Assembly: GCF_003569805.1 (NCBI RefSeq)
Contig: NZ_KZ984051.1
Coordinates: 244,760-308,759, forward strand
Length of the DNA: 64,000 bases
Direction of reading: 5' to 3'
From: Microbacterium halotolerans
Lineage (GTDB): Bacteria; Actinomycetota; Actinomycetes; Actinomycetales; Microbacteriaceae
Under the pieces are notes generated by a model that worked only from the letters and a program-made list of their open reading frames with translations, did not search any database and was not told the DNA's origin. Below, piece by piece: positions 34,278-42,720 of the stretch (position 1 is its first letter; the number at the start of each line of letters is the position of its first letter). The translations under genes and the position numbers were made by a program.

Positions 34278-34363
34278 TTGGGGCCTTGTCCTTCCGGCCG
34301 AGAGGGCCTCGTCTGGGCGGTCCTCCTATGAGCGGAACCGCTGTGCCCCCATATTGCGCATTC

Positions 34364-34376
34364 ACAACATTGTTGT
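34364..34376. promoter_or_regulatory. Palindrome ACAACA-T-TGTTGT
   Basis: Perfect 6-bp arms around one central T, lying in the proposed minus-strand promoter spacer of the AgaS-like gene. Its half-site resembles the ACAAC half of the LacI-type palindromes at 19154 and 34500, but the spacing differs. Confidence 0.45.
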
Positions 34377-34386
34377 CATCAGAACT

Positions 34387-34413
34387 GCGTGATTCACTCA
34401 GTTTTTATGACTG
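34387..34413. promoter_or_regulatory. Shared motif of the galactosamine unit, copy 2
   Basis: GCGTGATTCACTCA, a T-rich run and TGACTG. Nearly identical to 27335-27360. ATTCA and TGAAT at its ends form a short inverted repeat. It lies about 110 bp upstream of the AgaS-like start, and its core GTGATTCACTCA is matched by two copies in the tandem repeat at 19184-19337. Confidence 0.6.
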
Positions 34414-34497
34414 AATAGATGCCGCCTCCGAACTCGTACGGCCCTGACTCCTGCGGACGTTCGGAGCACCTCATCTCAGATTGCCCCCGATATGGTC

Positions 34498-34526
34498 TTG
34501 ACAACGTTGTCTGATGCGCCCATGCT
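34498..34526 (+). promoter_or_regulatory. Promoter candidate of the ManA-like operon overlapping a LacI-type operator
   Basis: TTGACA (34498-34503), 17 bp, then CATGCT (34521-34526). The operator GACAACGTTGTC (34500-34511) covers the -35 box, a layout typical of repression. The -10 box is weak. Confidence 0.5.
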
Positions 34527-34565
34527 TGGTCATCAGAAGTCGGAAAGGCAGAGAGGCCCTTCCAG

Positions 34566-34581
34566 ATGACATCGATGTCAT
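34566..34581. promoter_or_regulatory. Perfect 16-bp palindrome ATGACATCGATGTCAT
   Basis: Located in the leader of the ManA-like gene, just before its GGAGA ribosome site. The same CATCGATG core is centred in palindromes at 39438 and 22294. Central CG symmetry is usual for LacI-family sites. Confidence 0.5.
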
Positions 34582-34595
34582 GACCGGAGACGAAC

Positions 34596-35645
34596 GTGGA
34601 CCCACAGCTGCACCCGCGCACGATGGCGCCGAACCTGATCGACCACTTCTACCGTGGCGGCGACAGGATCGCGGCGCTGCGCGGGATCGAGCAGTCGAAC
34701 CCGTTCCAGCCGGAGGAATGGCTGGCGGCGACCGTGCCGCGCGCAGGCGAAGGCGAGATCGGTCTGGCCAGCACGACCGACGGCGAACTGCTGCGCGACC
34801 TCGTCGCCGCCGATCCAGAGGCCTGGATCGGCCCCGGCCACTCGCTGGCTGCCCGGCCCAGCGACACCGGCGTGCTCGTGAAGCTCCTCGACGCACGCCA
34901 GCGACTCCCCGTTCACGTGCACCCCGCCCGTGCATTCGCGCTGTCGCATCTCGACTGCCCCTACGGCAAGACCGAGTCGTGGCTCGTGCTCGACGCCGAA
35001 CCGGGTTCGGCCTTCCACCTCGGGTGGAGCGAGGCCGTCGATCCGGATGAGCTCGACCGTCGGCGCGACGCACAGGACTCCGAATGGATGCTCGCCCGCA
35101 TGAACCGCTTCGAGGCGCGACGCGGCATGGGCGTGCTGGTTCCGGCAGGCACGGTGCACGCCGTCGATGCCGGTATCTTCGTCGCCGAAGTGCAGGAGCC
35201 CACCGACTTCTCGCTGCTGCTGGAGTGGTCGGTCACGACGTCGACGCGTGACGAATCGCACCTCGATCTCGGCTTCGATACCGCGATGGGCGCCGTGAGC
35301 ACCTCCGCCCTCACCGACATCGACGCTCTTGTGCGCTCGAACGACCTCGATTCCCCGGCATCCGGTGCCGCCCGCCTGCTCCCGCCGACGGCAGACGCCT
35401 ACTTCCGGCTCGACCGAGCCGGTGCAGGAGCCGAGTTCGACGCTGGATTCGCCGTCGTCCTGGCTCTGGCCGACACAGTGCTGCACGGCGCCAGCGGCGA
35501 GACGGTCTCCGCAGCACGCGGAGACGTGCTCGCGGTGCCCGCGGCCTTCGGCCCGTGGCGGACCGAAGGCACCGAGGCGAACCTCATCGTGCATCGACCG
35601 GGCTCCGGATGGCCCCAGACACTCGGCGACAGCGACGTCGCCTGA
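34596..35645 (+). CDS. ManA-like class I phosphomannose isomerase-family protein
   Basis: 349 residues from a GTG with GGAGA five bases upstream. Zinc-site motifs of type I phosphomannose isomerases are visible: LPVHVHPARAFA (ligand His near residue 108), GKTESWLVLDAEPG (Glu), and VPAGTVHAVDAG (His). The C-terminal lid is degenerate. It probably isomerises an aldose-6-phosphate, or an unphosphorylated sugar, to a ketose. It leads a plus-strand operon with a CUT2 importer, SDR, FGGY kinase and aldolase, so the true substrate may not be mannose-6-phosphate. Confidence 0.78.
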   Translation: MDPQLHPRTMAPNLIDHFYRGGDRIAALRGIEQSNPFQPEEWLAATVPRAGEGEIGLASTTDGELLRDLVAADPEAWIGPGHSLAARPSDTGVLVKLLDARQRLPVHVHPARAFALSHLDCPYGKTESWLVLDAEPGSAFHLGWSEAVDPDELDRRRDAQDSEWMLARMNRFEARRGMGVLVPAGTVHAVDAGIFVAEVQEPTDFSLLLEWSVTTSTRDESHLDLGFDTAMGAVSTSALTDIDALVRSNDLDSPASGAARLLPPTADAYFRLDRAGAGAEFDAGFAVVLALADTVLHGASGETVSAARGDVLAVPAAFGPWRTEGTEANLIVHRPGSGWPQTLGDSDVA

Positions 35646-35658
35646 TCGGAAGGAACCC

Positions 35659-36423
35659 ATGACGACCCCCATCCTGAAAGCACGCGGCCTGAACCGTCAG
35701 TTCGGTCACGTGCGCGCGCTCGACGATGCCGACTTCGAGGTGTATCCCGGCGAGGTCACCGCCCTCATCGGCGACAACGGAGCGGGCAAGTCCACGCTCG
35801 TGAAGGCCCTCAGCGGGAACCTCGCCGTCGACAGCGGCACGATCGAGTTCGAGGGACGCCCCATAGATCTTTCCACTCCTGCCGCCGCGAGCGAGCTCGG
35901 CATGGAGACGGTGCATCAGGACCTCGCGCTCGCCCCTCATCTGAATCCAGTGCAGAACATGTATCTGGGCCGCGAGGTGATGCGCAGCGGGCTGGCCGGC
36001 GCTCTCGGGTTCATGAACGACGGGGAGATGCGGCGCCAGTCGCGCCGTGCGTTCGACGACCTCGGCGCCACGGTGCGCTCGATGACCAGTCAGGTCGGGT
36101 CGATGTCGGGCGGCCAGCGCCAGGCGATCGCGATCGCGCGCGCCGTGCACTGGGCGAAGAAGCTCGTCTTCCTCGATGAGCCGACCGCGGCGCTCGGCGT
36201 GCGTCAGACGAAGAACGTGCTCGACCTCATCCGGCGCGTCAGCGACACCGGCATCGCCGTCGTCTTCATCAGCCACTCGATGCCGCACGTGATCGACGTG
36301 GCTGACCGGGTGCAGGTGCTCCGTCTCGGACATCGCGTCGCCACACTCGACGCCGAGAAGACCAGCATGGAGGAGCTCGTCGGCCTGATGACCGGCGCGA
36401 ACGTGGGAGACGCGGCAGCATGA
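35659..36423 (+). CDS. Single-domain CUT2 sugar ABC ATPase (FrcA-like)
   Basis: 254 residues, half the size of RbsA-type ATPases. Walker A GDNGAGKST, signature MSGGQRQAIAIA, Walker B LVFLDEPTAALG and switch His in FISHSM. Single-domain ATPases of this type occur in fructose-type FrcBCA importers. The ATG at 35659 has GGAAGGAA upstream; the stop overlaps the permease start. It drives uptake through the next gene's pore. Confidence 0.9.
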   Translation: MTTPILKARGLNRQFGHVRALDDADFEVYPGEVTALIGDNGAGKSTLVKALSGNLAVDSGTIEFEGRPIDLSTPAAASELGMETVHQDLALAPHLNPVQNMYLGREVMRSGLAGALGFMNDGEMRRQSRRAFDDLGATVRSMTSQVGSMSGGQRQAIAIARAVHWAKKLVFLDEPTAALGVRQTKNVLDLIRRVSDTGIAVVFISHSMPHVIDVADRVQVLRLGHRVATLDAEKTSMEELVGLMTGANVGDAAA

Positions 36424-37508
36424 GCATCGACGCCAGAACACCGAAGATGGGCCCGGAGACCACCGCGATCGCCGAGGTCGATGCGAAGGAGACCCTGTTC
36501 GCGCGGCTCGCCCGCACCCAGTGGCTGCAGATCCTGATCGTGCTGATCGCGATCGTCGCGGTCTTCTCGGTCATGGCGCCCGACACGTTCCCGCACTGGG
36601 GCAATGTGCGCCTGATCATCCAGAATGCGTCGATCCTCGCGGTCCTCGCCGTCGGGATCACGTTCGTGATCATCACCAGCGGCATCGACCTGTCGATCGG
36701 CTCCGTCCTGGTCTTCTCCGGCGTCGCCGCGGCGATCGCCATGCGCACGATCGGCGGCGACGGCTGGGGAACCGCCATCGTCGGGATCGTGGTCTCAATC
36801 GCCGCCGGCCTGTTCTGGGGCTTCTTCAACGGCTTCGTGATCGCGAAGCTGAAGGTGCCGCCGCTGATCGTGACGCTCGGCACGATGGGGATCGCGCTCG
36901 GCCTCGCGCAGATCCTCACCGGCGGGGTCGACATCCGAGAGGTGCCTGAGGTGCTCACGAACTCCATCGGCTACGGAAACGTGTTCGGCACGATCCCGAT
37001 CATCTCGGTCATCGCACTCGTCGTGATCGTCATCGGCGCAATCGTGCTGCATCGGACGCGATTCGGCCTGCACACCTATGCCGTCGGCTCGAACGAGGAG
37101 TCGGCCAGGCGGGTCGGCGTCAAGGTCGACCGTCGGCTGATCGCGGTGTACGCCCTCACCGGTGGCCTCGCGGGCCTGGCCGGGATCATGTCGCTGGCGC
37201 AGTTCTCCACGACGGCGATCGCCGGCCAGACCGAGACCAACCTGAACGTGATCACCGCGGTGGTCATCGGAGGCACCTCGCTGTTCGGCGGCATCGGCAC
37301 GATCATCGGTTCGATCGTCGGCCTGTTCATCCCCGCCGTGCTGCAGAACGGCTTCGTCATCCTCGGCGTGCAGCCGTTCTGGCAGCAGGTCGCCGTCGGC
37401 GCCGTGCTCATCGTCGCCGTGTACGTCGACCAGGTGCGCCGTGCCCAGGCATCCCGCGGCGGTGACGTCAGCGTCTGGAAGCACCTGTTCGCCCGCAGAC
37501 GCGGATGA
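36420..37508 (+). CDS. CUT2 sugar ABC permease (FrcC/RbsC-like)
   Basis: 362 residues, 9-10 hydrophobic segments. TSGIDLSIGS, PPLIVTLGTMGIALG and GGTSLFGGIGTIIGS are hallmark motifs. The ATG overlaps the ATPase stop (ATGA). A hydrophilic N-terminal tail of about 30 residues precedes the first helix. Part of the ATPase-permease-binding protein set. Confidence 0.92.
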   Translation: MSIDARTPKMGPETTAIAEVDAKETLFARLARTQWLQILIVLIAIVAVFSVMAPDTFPHWGNVRLIIQNASILAVLAVGITFVIITSGIDLSIGSVLVFSGVAAAIAMRTIGGDGWGTAIVGIVVSIAAGLFWGFFNGFVIAKLKVPPLIVTLGTMGIALGLAQILTGGVDIREVPEVLTNSIGYGNVFGTIPIISVIALVVIVIGAIVLHRTRFGLHTYAVGSNEESARRVGVKVDRRLIAVYALTGGLAGLAGIMSLAQFSTTAIAGQTETNLNVITAVVIGGTSLFGGIGTIIGSIVGLFIPAVLQNGFVILGVQPFWQQVAVGAVLIVAVYVDQVRRAQASRGGDVSVWKHLFARRRG

Positions 37509-37597
37509 GCCGAGCGGAGCGGTCGCCGCGAACGCGTCCGCCCGCCACAGACACCAACAGCCCATATCCCTCACCTTTCACCAACAAGGAGGACACG

Positions 37598-38596
37598 ATG
37601 AAGTGGTCCAAGGCACTGTCCATCACAGCCATCGGGGCGGTCGGCGCTCTCGCCCTCGCCGGATGTTCGTCGGGCGACGGCGGATCCGGCGGCGACTCCG
37701 GCGGATCCGGCGGATCCGGCGATGGCGACTACAGCCTCGCCTTCGTACAAGGCGTCGCCGGCGACGAGTTCTACATCTCGATGCAGTGCGGCATCGAGGC
37801 CAAGGCCGAAGAGCTCGGCGTCTCGGTCAAGACGCAGGGCGCGAAGCAGTTCGACCCCGCCCTGCAGAAGCCGCTCGTAGATTCGGTCGTGGCATCGAGC
37901 CCCGACGCGCTGCTCATCGCCGCGACGGACCAGTCGGCCATGCAGGCGCCCATCGAAGCTGCGGCGAACTCGGGCATCGAGGTCGTGCTCGTCGACACCA
38001 CGGTGGAGGACCCGTCGTTCGCGGCGTCCGCCATCGCGAGCGACAACTACGGCGGGGGCGAGGCCGCCTTCGAGGCGATCGAGGAGGCCCATCCCGAGGG
38101 CGGAAAGGTGCTCGTCGTCTCCATCGACCCCGGCATCACCACATCGGACGCTCGTGCCGAGGGCTTCGAGGCCGCGGTCGCCGAGAACGACAAGTTCGAG
38201 TCGGTCGGGATCGAGTACAGCCACAATCAGCCTGATGAGGCCGCCCGCATCGTGACGGCCGCGCTGCAGCGGGACAAGGACCTCGTCGGCATCTTCGCCG
38301 CGAACCTGTTCGCGGCCGAGGGCACGGCGACCGGTGTGCAGCAGGCCGGCCGCGATGATGTCACCGTCGTCGGCTTCGACGCGGGCCCCGCCCAGGTGGA
38401 GCAGCTGCGCGACGGCATCGTGCAGGCGCTCGTCGCCCAGGAGCCCGCATCGATCGGCGAGCAGGCCGTCGAGCAGGCCGTCGCCGCTCTCAACGGCGAG
38501 GACACGACGGCGGAGATCCAGACCGGCTTCACCGTCATCACGCAGGACAACATCGATGGCGAAGGCGGCGAGGCCGTCTACCAGTCGAGCTGCTGA
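37598..38596 (+). CDS. Sugar-binding lipoprotein of the FrcBCA-like importer
   Basis: 332 residues from the ATG at 37598 (AAGGAGG 6-7 bp upstream). Signal peptide with lipobox LAGC, then a Gly/Ser/Asp repeat linker (GGSGGDSGGSGGSG) encoded by a reiterated GGATCCGGC block. The type 1 binding fold shows DALLIAATDQSAMQ, SIDPGITTSDARAEGF and VVGFDAGPAQVEQL. It captures a monosaccharide or polyol for the importer. It lies 89 bp after the permease gene. Confidence 0.9.
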   Translation: MKWSKALSITAIGAVGALALAGCSSGDGGSGGDSGGSGGSGDGDYSLAFVQGVAGDEFYISMQCGIEAKAEELGVSVKTQGAKQFDPALQKPLVDSVVASSPDALLIAATDQSAMQAPIEAAANSGIEVVLVDTTVEDPSFAASAIASDNYGGGEAAFEAIEEAHPEGGKVLVVSIDPGITTSDARAEGFEAAVAENDKFESVGIEYSHNQPDEAARIVTAALQRDKDLVGIFAANLFAAEGTATGVQQAGRDDVTVVGFDAGPAQVEQLRDGIVQALVAQEPASIGEQAVEQAVAALNGEDTTAEIQTGFTVITQDNIDGEGGEAVYQSSC

Positions 38597-38672
38597 TCGT
38601 TCCGACTCCGGTGGGCGTCGCCTGCGCCTCGCGCGGCGCCCACCGGGCCCACCTCACTTCGAAGGAGAAGCC

Positions 38673-39401
38673 ATGACGACCGACGAACAGGTCGCGATCA
38701 TCACCGGCGCCGGTTCTGGCATCGGGCGCGCCACCGCGCGCCGGCTCGCGGACCGCGGCGTGCGCACGGTTCTGGTCGGCCGCTCGGCCGCACGCCTCGA
38801 ATCGGTCGCGGCCTCCCTCGCATCCGAGTCGGTGGTCATCGAGGGCGATGTCGCAGACGGCGCCGCGATCGAACTCGCGGTCCGCACCGCCACCGAGCGG
38901 TTCGGCCGCCTCGACATCGTGCTCGCCAACGCCGGCCTGTACCTCGGCGGCGACTTCCTCACCGCGGGCTACGACGAGATCGCCGCAACCGTGCAGGCGA
39001 ACGTCACCGGTGTGATGACCACCGTGCGCGGGGCGCTGCCTCACCTCGTCGCCCAGGGCACGGGCGACGTCGTCGTCACCAGCTCGGTCGCCGGCCACAT
39101 CGACGTGCAGTGGGAGCCGGTGTACTCCCCGACAAAGCACGCCGTGCAGGCGTTCACCCACGCAGTGCGCCAGCAGCTCGTCGGCACGGGAGTCCGGATG
39201 GGCGCGATCGCGCCGGGCGTCGTGCTCAACGAGCTGTGGGGCTATCAGGAGAGCGAGACCGACCGCGTCGCGGAGAAGGTCGCCGATCGCACGGGCATCA
39301 CCAGCGACGACGTCGCCGACGCGATCGAGTACATGCTCACCCGGCCGCGTCACGTCACTCTGCGCGACGTCGTGATCCTGCCCACCGACCAGGACATCTG
39401 A
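38673..39401 (+). CDS. SDR-family oxidoreductase (clavaldehyde/ribitol-dehydrogenase-like)
   Basis: 242 residues, ATG at 38673 with GAAGGAGAAG upstream. TGAGSGIGRATAR, NAG at about residue 88, Ser in TSSVAGH and Tyr/Lys in YSPTKHAVQ. The C-terminal IEYMLTRPRHVTLRDVVILPTDQ is typical of the YdfG/ribitol dehydrogenase-like group. It probably oxidises a polyol or sugar imported by the upstream transporter. It is followed by a palindrome and the FGGY kinase gene. Confidence 0.85.
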   Translation: MTTDEQVAIITGAGSGIGRATARRLADRGVRTVLVGRSAARLESVAASLASESVVIEGDVADGAAIELAVRTATERFGRLDIVLANAGLYLGGDFLTAGYDEIAATVQANVTGVMTTVRGALPHLVAQGTGDVVVTSSVAGHIDVQWEPVYSPTKHAVQAFTHAVRQQLVGTGVRMGAIAPGVVLNELWGYQESETDRVAEKVADRTGITSDDVADAIEYMLTRPRHVTLRDVVILPTDQDI

Positions 39402-39437
39402 GCGATGCTGACCCGCGACTCGCTCGCTTCTGCCCGC

Positions 39438-39453
39438 ATGTCATCGATGACAT
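39438..39453. promoter_or_regulatory. Perfect 16-bp palindrome ATGTCATCGATGACAT
   Basis: Located in the 98-bp gap between the SDR stop and the FGGY kinase start. It shares the CATCGATG core with 34566-34581 at the head of the same operon, suggesting a second control point inside the operon. Confidence 0.5.
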
Positions 39454-39499
39454 ACCTGAGCTCCGCCCGTGCCGATGCATCCGGATCGATGGTGATCCC

Positions 39500-40837
39500 G
39501 TGAGCCTCGTCGCCGGTCTCGACATCGGCAGCACCGGCATCAAGGTGCTCGTCACCACGGCGGATGCGCCGGATGACGAGGTGCTGCGCGAGCAGGTTCC
39601 GACGCCGTGGGCGCCCGGGCCGGACGGCACGACCGATCTGGAGCCGATAGCCCTGCACGCCGCGCTCGAGGAGCTGCTGAGGCGCGCGTCAGCCCGTCTC
39701 GCCGAGCTGCGCCCAGGCGAGCGCGTCGACGCGATCGCAGCGACGGGAATGGGCGAGTCCGGGTTCCTGGTCGGACCCGCCGGCGCACCCCTTGCGCCGG
39801 CGCCGGCGTGGTTCGACCCGCGCGGAGCCGAGCAGCTCGACCGCGTGCCCGCCACGATCGCAGCGGAGTTCGCCGGCAGATGCGGCATCCCCCTCGGGGT
39901 TCAGGTGACCACGACCAAGATCGCCGTTCGCCGCGACGAGGGGATCCCGCTCGCCGGTGCGCGCTTCTCGAGTGTGCCGGAGTGGGCGGCGCACCTGCTC
40001 GGCGGAGAGCTCGTCGCCGAGCGCTCGCTGCTCGGCCGGACCGGACTGATCGACCAGGACACCGGTCGCGCGTGGCCGGAGATGCTCGCACACCTCGGCA
40101 CGGATGAGTCGCTGATCCCGCCCGTCGTCGACGCCGGCACACCATCCGGCGCAGCGGGGGCCGCGTGGGTGCCCGCTGCTTTCCGCGACGCGGTCGTCAC
40201 GGTGGCGGGGCACGATCACCTCGTCGCCTCCGCCGGTGCGGGTGTCGCCGATGACCGCTACGACGTGTCGCTCGGCACAGCCGAAGTGCTGCTGCGCGTG
40301 CTCGACACTCCACTCGATCTGACGGCGCGCGCTCGGCTCGCCGAGCGCCTGATCAACGTCGTCCCGCACGTGATCCCCGGCCGATGGGCGCTGGTCGCCG
40401 GTGTCAAGACGGGGCTGCTGCTGCGCCGCGCGCTGCGGCTGTTCGGCGTTGCGGGCACGCAGGCCCGCGACGCGCTCGACGCCGAGGTGATGCGCATCGA
40501 CGGCGACCTGCCTGCCGTCGACGTCTCGGGTGCGCGCAACGACGACGGCGCTCTGCGCCTGAGCGTGCTCGCCGACGACGCCGCGCCGGCGGCCGTGTTC
40601 GAGGCGATCCTGCGCCACAGCAACGACGAGATCCGGCTGCTCATCGACGCGATCGACCGGGAGGTGCAGCCGGCGACGTCGGCGCTGCTCACCGGCGGCT
40701 GGTCATCGATGCGCAGCGTGCGTCGCGCCCGCAGCGCCGTTCTGCCTGATCTGCGCGTGAGCGAGCGCGAACAGGACACCGCATACGGAGCGGCGCTGAC
40801 CGCCGCTCGAGCCCTCCGATCAACCCTCACACCTTGA
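39500..40837 (+). CDS. FGGY-family carbohydrate kinase
   Basis: 445 residues from a GTG at 39500. N-terminal GLDIGSTGIKVLV phosphate loop, TGMGESGFLVG and the C-terminal adenosine motif LLTGGWSSMRSVRRAR. TVAGHDHLVASAGAG and YDVSLGTAEVLLR are in the expected order. It is shorter than xylulokinases (about 490) and the substrate branch is not recognised. With the SDR and aldolase it would phosphorylate a ketose. The ribosome site is weak, and the operator palindrome lies about 50 bp upstream. Confidence 0.82.
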   Translation: MSLVAGLDIGSTGIKVLVTTADAPDDEVLREQVPTPWAPGPDGTTDLEPIALHAALEELLRRASARLAELRPGERVDAIAATGMGESGFLVGPAGAPLAPAPAWFDPRGAEQLDRVPATIAAEFAGRCGIPLGVQVTTTKIAVRRDEGIPLAGARFSSVPEWAAHLLGGELVAERSLLGRTGLIDQDTGRAWPEMLAHLGTDESLIPPVVDAGTPSGAAGAAWVPAAFRDAVVTVAGHDHLVASAGAGVADDRYDVSLGTAEVLLRVLDTPLDLTARARLAERLINVVPHVIPGRWALVAGVKTGLLLRRALRLFGVAGTQARDALDAEVMRIDGDLPAVDVSGARNDDGALRLSVLADDAAPAAVFEAILRHSNDEIRLLIDAIDREVQPATSALLTGGWSSMRSVRRARSAVLPDLRVSEREQDTAYGAALTAARALRSTLTP

Positions 40838-40895
40838 CGACCCACGTGCACCGCACATCCGGACTCGCCCGAACCACCCCATGAGAAGGAGCCCC

Positions 40896-41789
40896 ATGAA
40901 CGAGCTGACCACACTGGAACGCCGCGCACTGAGCAGGTTGACCACGCCGGGCGGCGGCATGCTGATCGTCGCCGCCGACCAGCGCAACAGCATGAAGAAG
41001 GTGATGACCGACGACCCGCAGACGGTCGACCGGGCGGGCCTCGCCGCCGCCAAGGCCGATCTGGTGAGCCATCTCGGCAACCGGGCACCGGCGATCCTGC
41101 TCGATCCTGAGACTGCGCTGCCCGAGATCGTCGACGACGGCGTGATCGCGCCGGAGACCGGCCTGGTCGTCGCGCTCGACGCGAGCGGATTCGCCGAGAC
41201 GGACGAGGGGCTGCGCCGCACCCGCTACATCGACGGCATGTCACCGCGGCGCGTGCGCGAACTCGGCGGCGACGCGGCCAAGATGCTCTTCTACCTTCGC
41301 CCCGACCAGGGCGCCGCTGAGGACGAGGTCATCACGGCCATCCGGGATCTCGTCGCCGCCGCGAACGACGAGGGCGTGCTGCTGATCGTCGAGATCCTCA
41401 CCTACCGACTGCCCGGTGAGAGCGAGGACGAGTACGCCGCTGCGTTCGGCGGGCTGATCGAGCAGGCGACGAGGATCTGCGTCGAGCAGGGCGTGAAGGT
41501 GCTGAAGATCCCGTACCCCGGGTCGGCCGAGGCGTCGGATGCCGTGCATGCAGCCGCGCAGGGCGTGCCGTGGGCGGTGCTGTCGGCCGGCGTCGATCAC
41601 GCCACCTTCGTCGGGCAGGTGCGCACCGCCGTCCGCCACGGCAGCGCGGGCGCGATGGCCGGTCGCTCGCTGTGGAAGGACTGCCTGTCGACGTCGGCCG
41701 ACGAGCGCGAGCAGCGACTCACCGGCGTCGCCGCCGTGCGCGCCGCAGAGCTGGCCGAGGTGATCGACGAGGAGCTGGCGGCGCGGTGA
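40896..41789 (+). CDS. LacD/YihT-like class I aldolase
   Basis: 297 residues from the ATG at 40896 (AAGGAG eight bases upstream). The start LTTPGGGMLIVAADQRNSM, the block LDPETALPEI and the putative Schiff-base lysine in VKVLKIPYPG fit the tagatose-1,6-bisphosphate/sulfofructose-phosphate aldolase group. It would cleave the phosphorylated ketose made by the kinase upstream. Last gene of the plus-strand operon, converging on the permease gene at 41812. Which ketose phosphate it uses cannot be told. Confidence 0.82.
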   Translation: MNELTTLERRALSRLTTPGGGMLIVAADQRNSMKKVMTDDPQTVDRAGLAAAKADLVSHLGNRAPAILLDPETALPEIVDDGVIAPETGLVVALDASGFAETDEGLRRTRYIDGMSPRRVRELGGDAAKMLFYLRPDQGAAEDEVITAIRDLVAAANDEGVLLIVEILTYRLPGESEDEYAAAFGGLIEQATRICVEQGVKVLKIPYPGSAEASDAVHAAAQGVPWAVLSAGVDHATFVGQVRTAVRHGSAGAMAGRSLWKDCLSTSADEREQRLTGVAAVRAAELAEVIDEELAAR

Positions 41790-41811
41790 CGGGGTGACGC
41801 GAGCGGAGACG

Positions 41812-42720
41812 TCACTTCACACTGCCCTGCGTGAGGCCGCCGATCAGCCAGCGCTGTGCGAAAAGCGCCAGCAGATAGACGGGGACCATGCCCGTCAGAC
41901 TCGCCGCCGCCATCTGGCCGAACATCACCTCACGACCGCCCTGCATGAGCGCGATGCCGACCGGCAGGGTCTGCGCGTCGCCGCTCTGCGTGAGCAGCAG
42001 CGGGACGAGGAAGTCATTGTAGACCAGGATGAAGACGATGATGCCGACGGCGACCAGTCCTGGAACGATGAGCGGCATGAGAACGGACACCAGTGTTCTC
42101 ACGGGGCCGCAGCCGTCGAGCTGCGCTGCTTCGTCGATCTCCTCCGGGATGGCCCGGAAGAAGCCGTCGAGGAGCCACACGGCGACCGGTGTCAGCATCA
42201 GCCCCTCGACAAGACCGAGACCGAGCGGCGAGTTCATCAGCCCGGCCGTTCGCACCAGAAGGAAGAGGGGAACGATCGCGACGACGGGCGGCGCGATGTA
42301 CGCCGACACGATGAGCAGCAGCGTCTGACTTCCGCCGACGCCGAGCCGGGCGATCGCGTAGTTCGCGGGCACCGCGATGACGAGCGCGACCACGACGGCG
42401 ACGGCGGCCACGAGCAGAGAGTTGCCGAGGTAGGTGAAGATCGGCCAGTTCGCCATCGCGGAGACCCAGTTCTCCACGGCCAGGCGGGCCGGGAGCATCC
42501 GCGTCGACAGTATGTCGTCCGGGGACTTGAACGATGTCGCGAGGAGGTACAGAATCGGCGCGACGGCGACCGCGACGGCGATGACGAGCACGGCCCACTT
42601 GATCGCGGCGGTCGAACGCGTCGAACCGCTCCGAGTACGCGCGGTCGACGGTCGCGATCCGGGAAGGACGACCGCGCGCGTCGCATCCGGACGATCGGCT
42701 GTTCCGATGACAGAGGTCAC
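41812..42720 (-). CDS. CUT1 sugar ABC permease (MalG-like) of the long minus-strand array
   Basis: 302 residues from a GTG that overlaps the partner permease stop (GTGA). Six helices; EAA loop DEAAQLDGCGPVRTLVSVLMP. Ends in LIGGLTQGSVK. It has no dedicated ATPase nearby of the CUT1 type. It is the last gene of the minus-strand array that begins with the GntR regulator at 54217. Confidence 0.88.
   Translation of the reverse strand: MTSVIGTADRPDATRAVVLPGSRPSTARTRSGSTRSTAAIKWAVLVIAVAVAVAPILYLLATSFKSPDDILSTRMLPARLAVENWVSAMANWPIFTYLGNSLLVAAVAVVVALVIAVPANYAIARLGVGGSQTLLLIVSAYIAPPVVAIVPLFLLVRTAGLMNSPLGLGLVEGLMLTPVAVWLLDGFFRAIPEEIDEAAQLDGCGPVRTLVSVLMPLIVPGLVAVGIIVFILVYNDFLVPLLLTQSGDAQTLPVGIALMQGGREVMFGQMAAASLTGMVPVYLLALFAQRWLIGGLTQGSVK

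Larger units (their letters stand above)
34278..34595. other. Divergent regulatory region between the AgaS-like and ManA-like genes
   Basis: No coding sequence is supported here. The 318 bp hold four operator-like sites: ACAACATTGTTGT (34364-34376), the galactosamine-unit motif (34387-34413), GACAACGTTGTC (34500-34511), and ATGACATCGATGTCAT (34566-34581). Candidate promoters for both directions overlap them. On the minus strand ATGACA, 17 bp and CAATAT could serve the AgaS-like gene. This is the densest regulatory stretch of the window. Confidence 0.65.

Noticed and set aside
37680-37730. Minisatellite-like GGATCCGGC repeat
   Set aside because: It encodes the Gly/Ser linker of a binding lipoprotein and needs no separate explanation, although copy number may vary.
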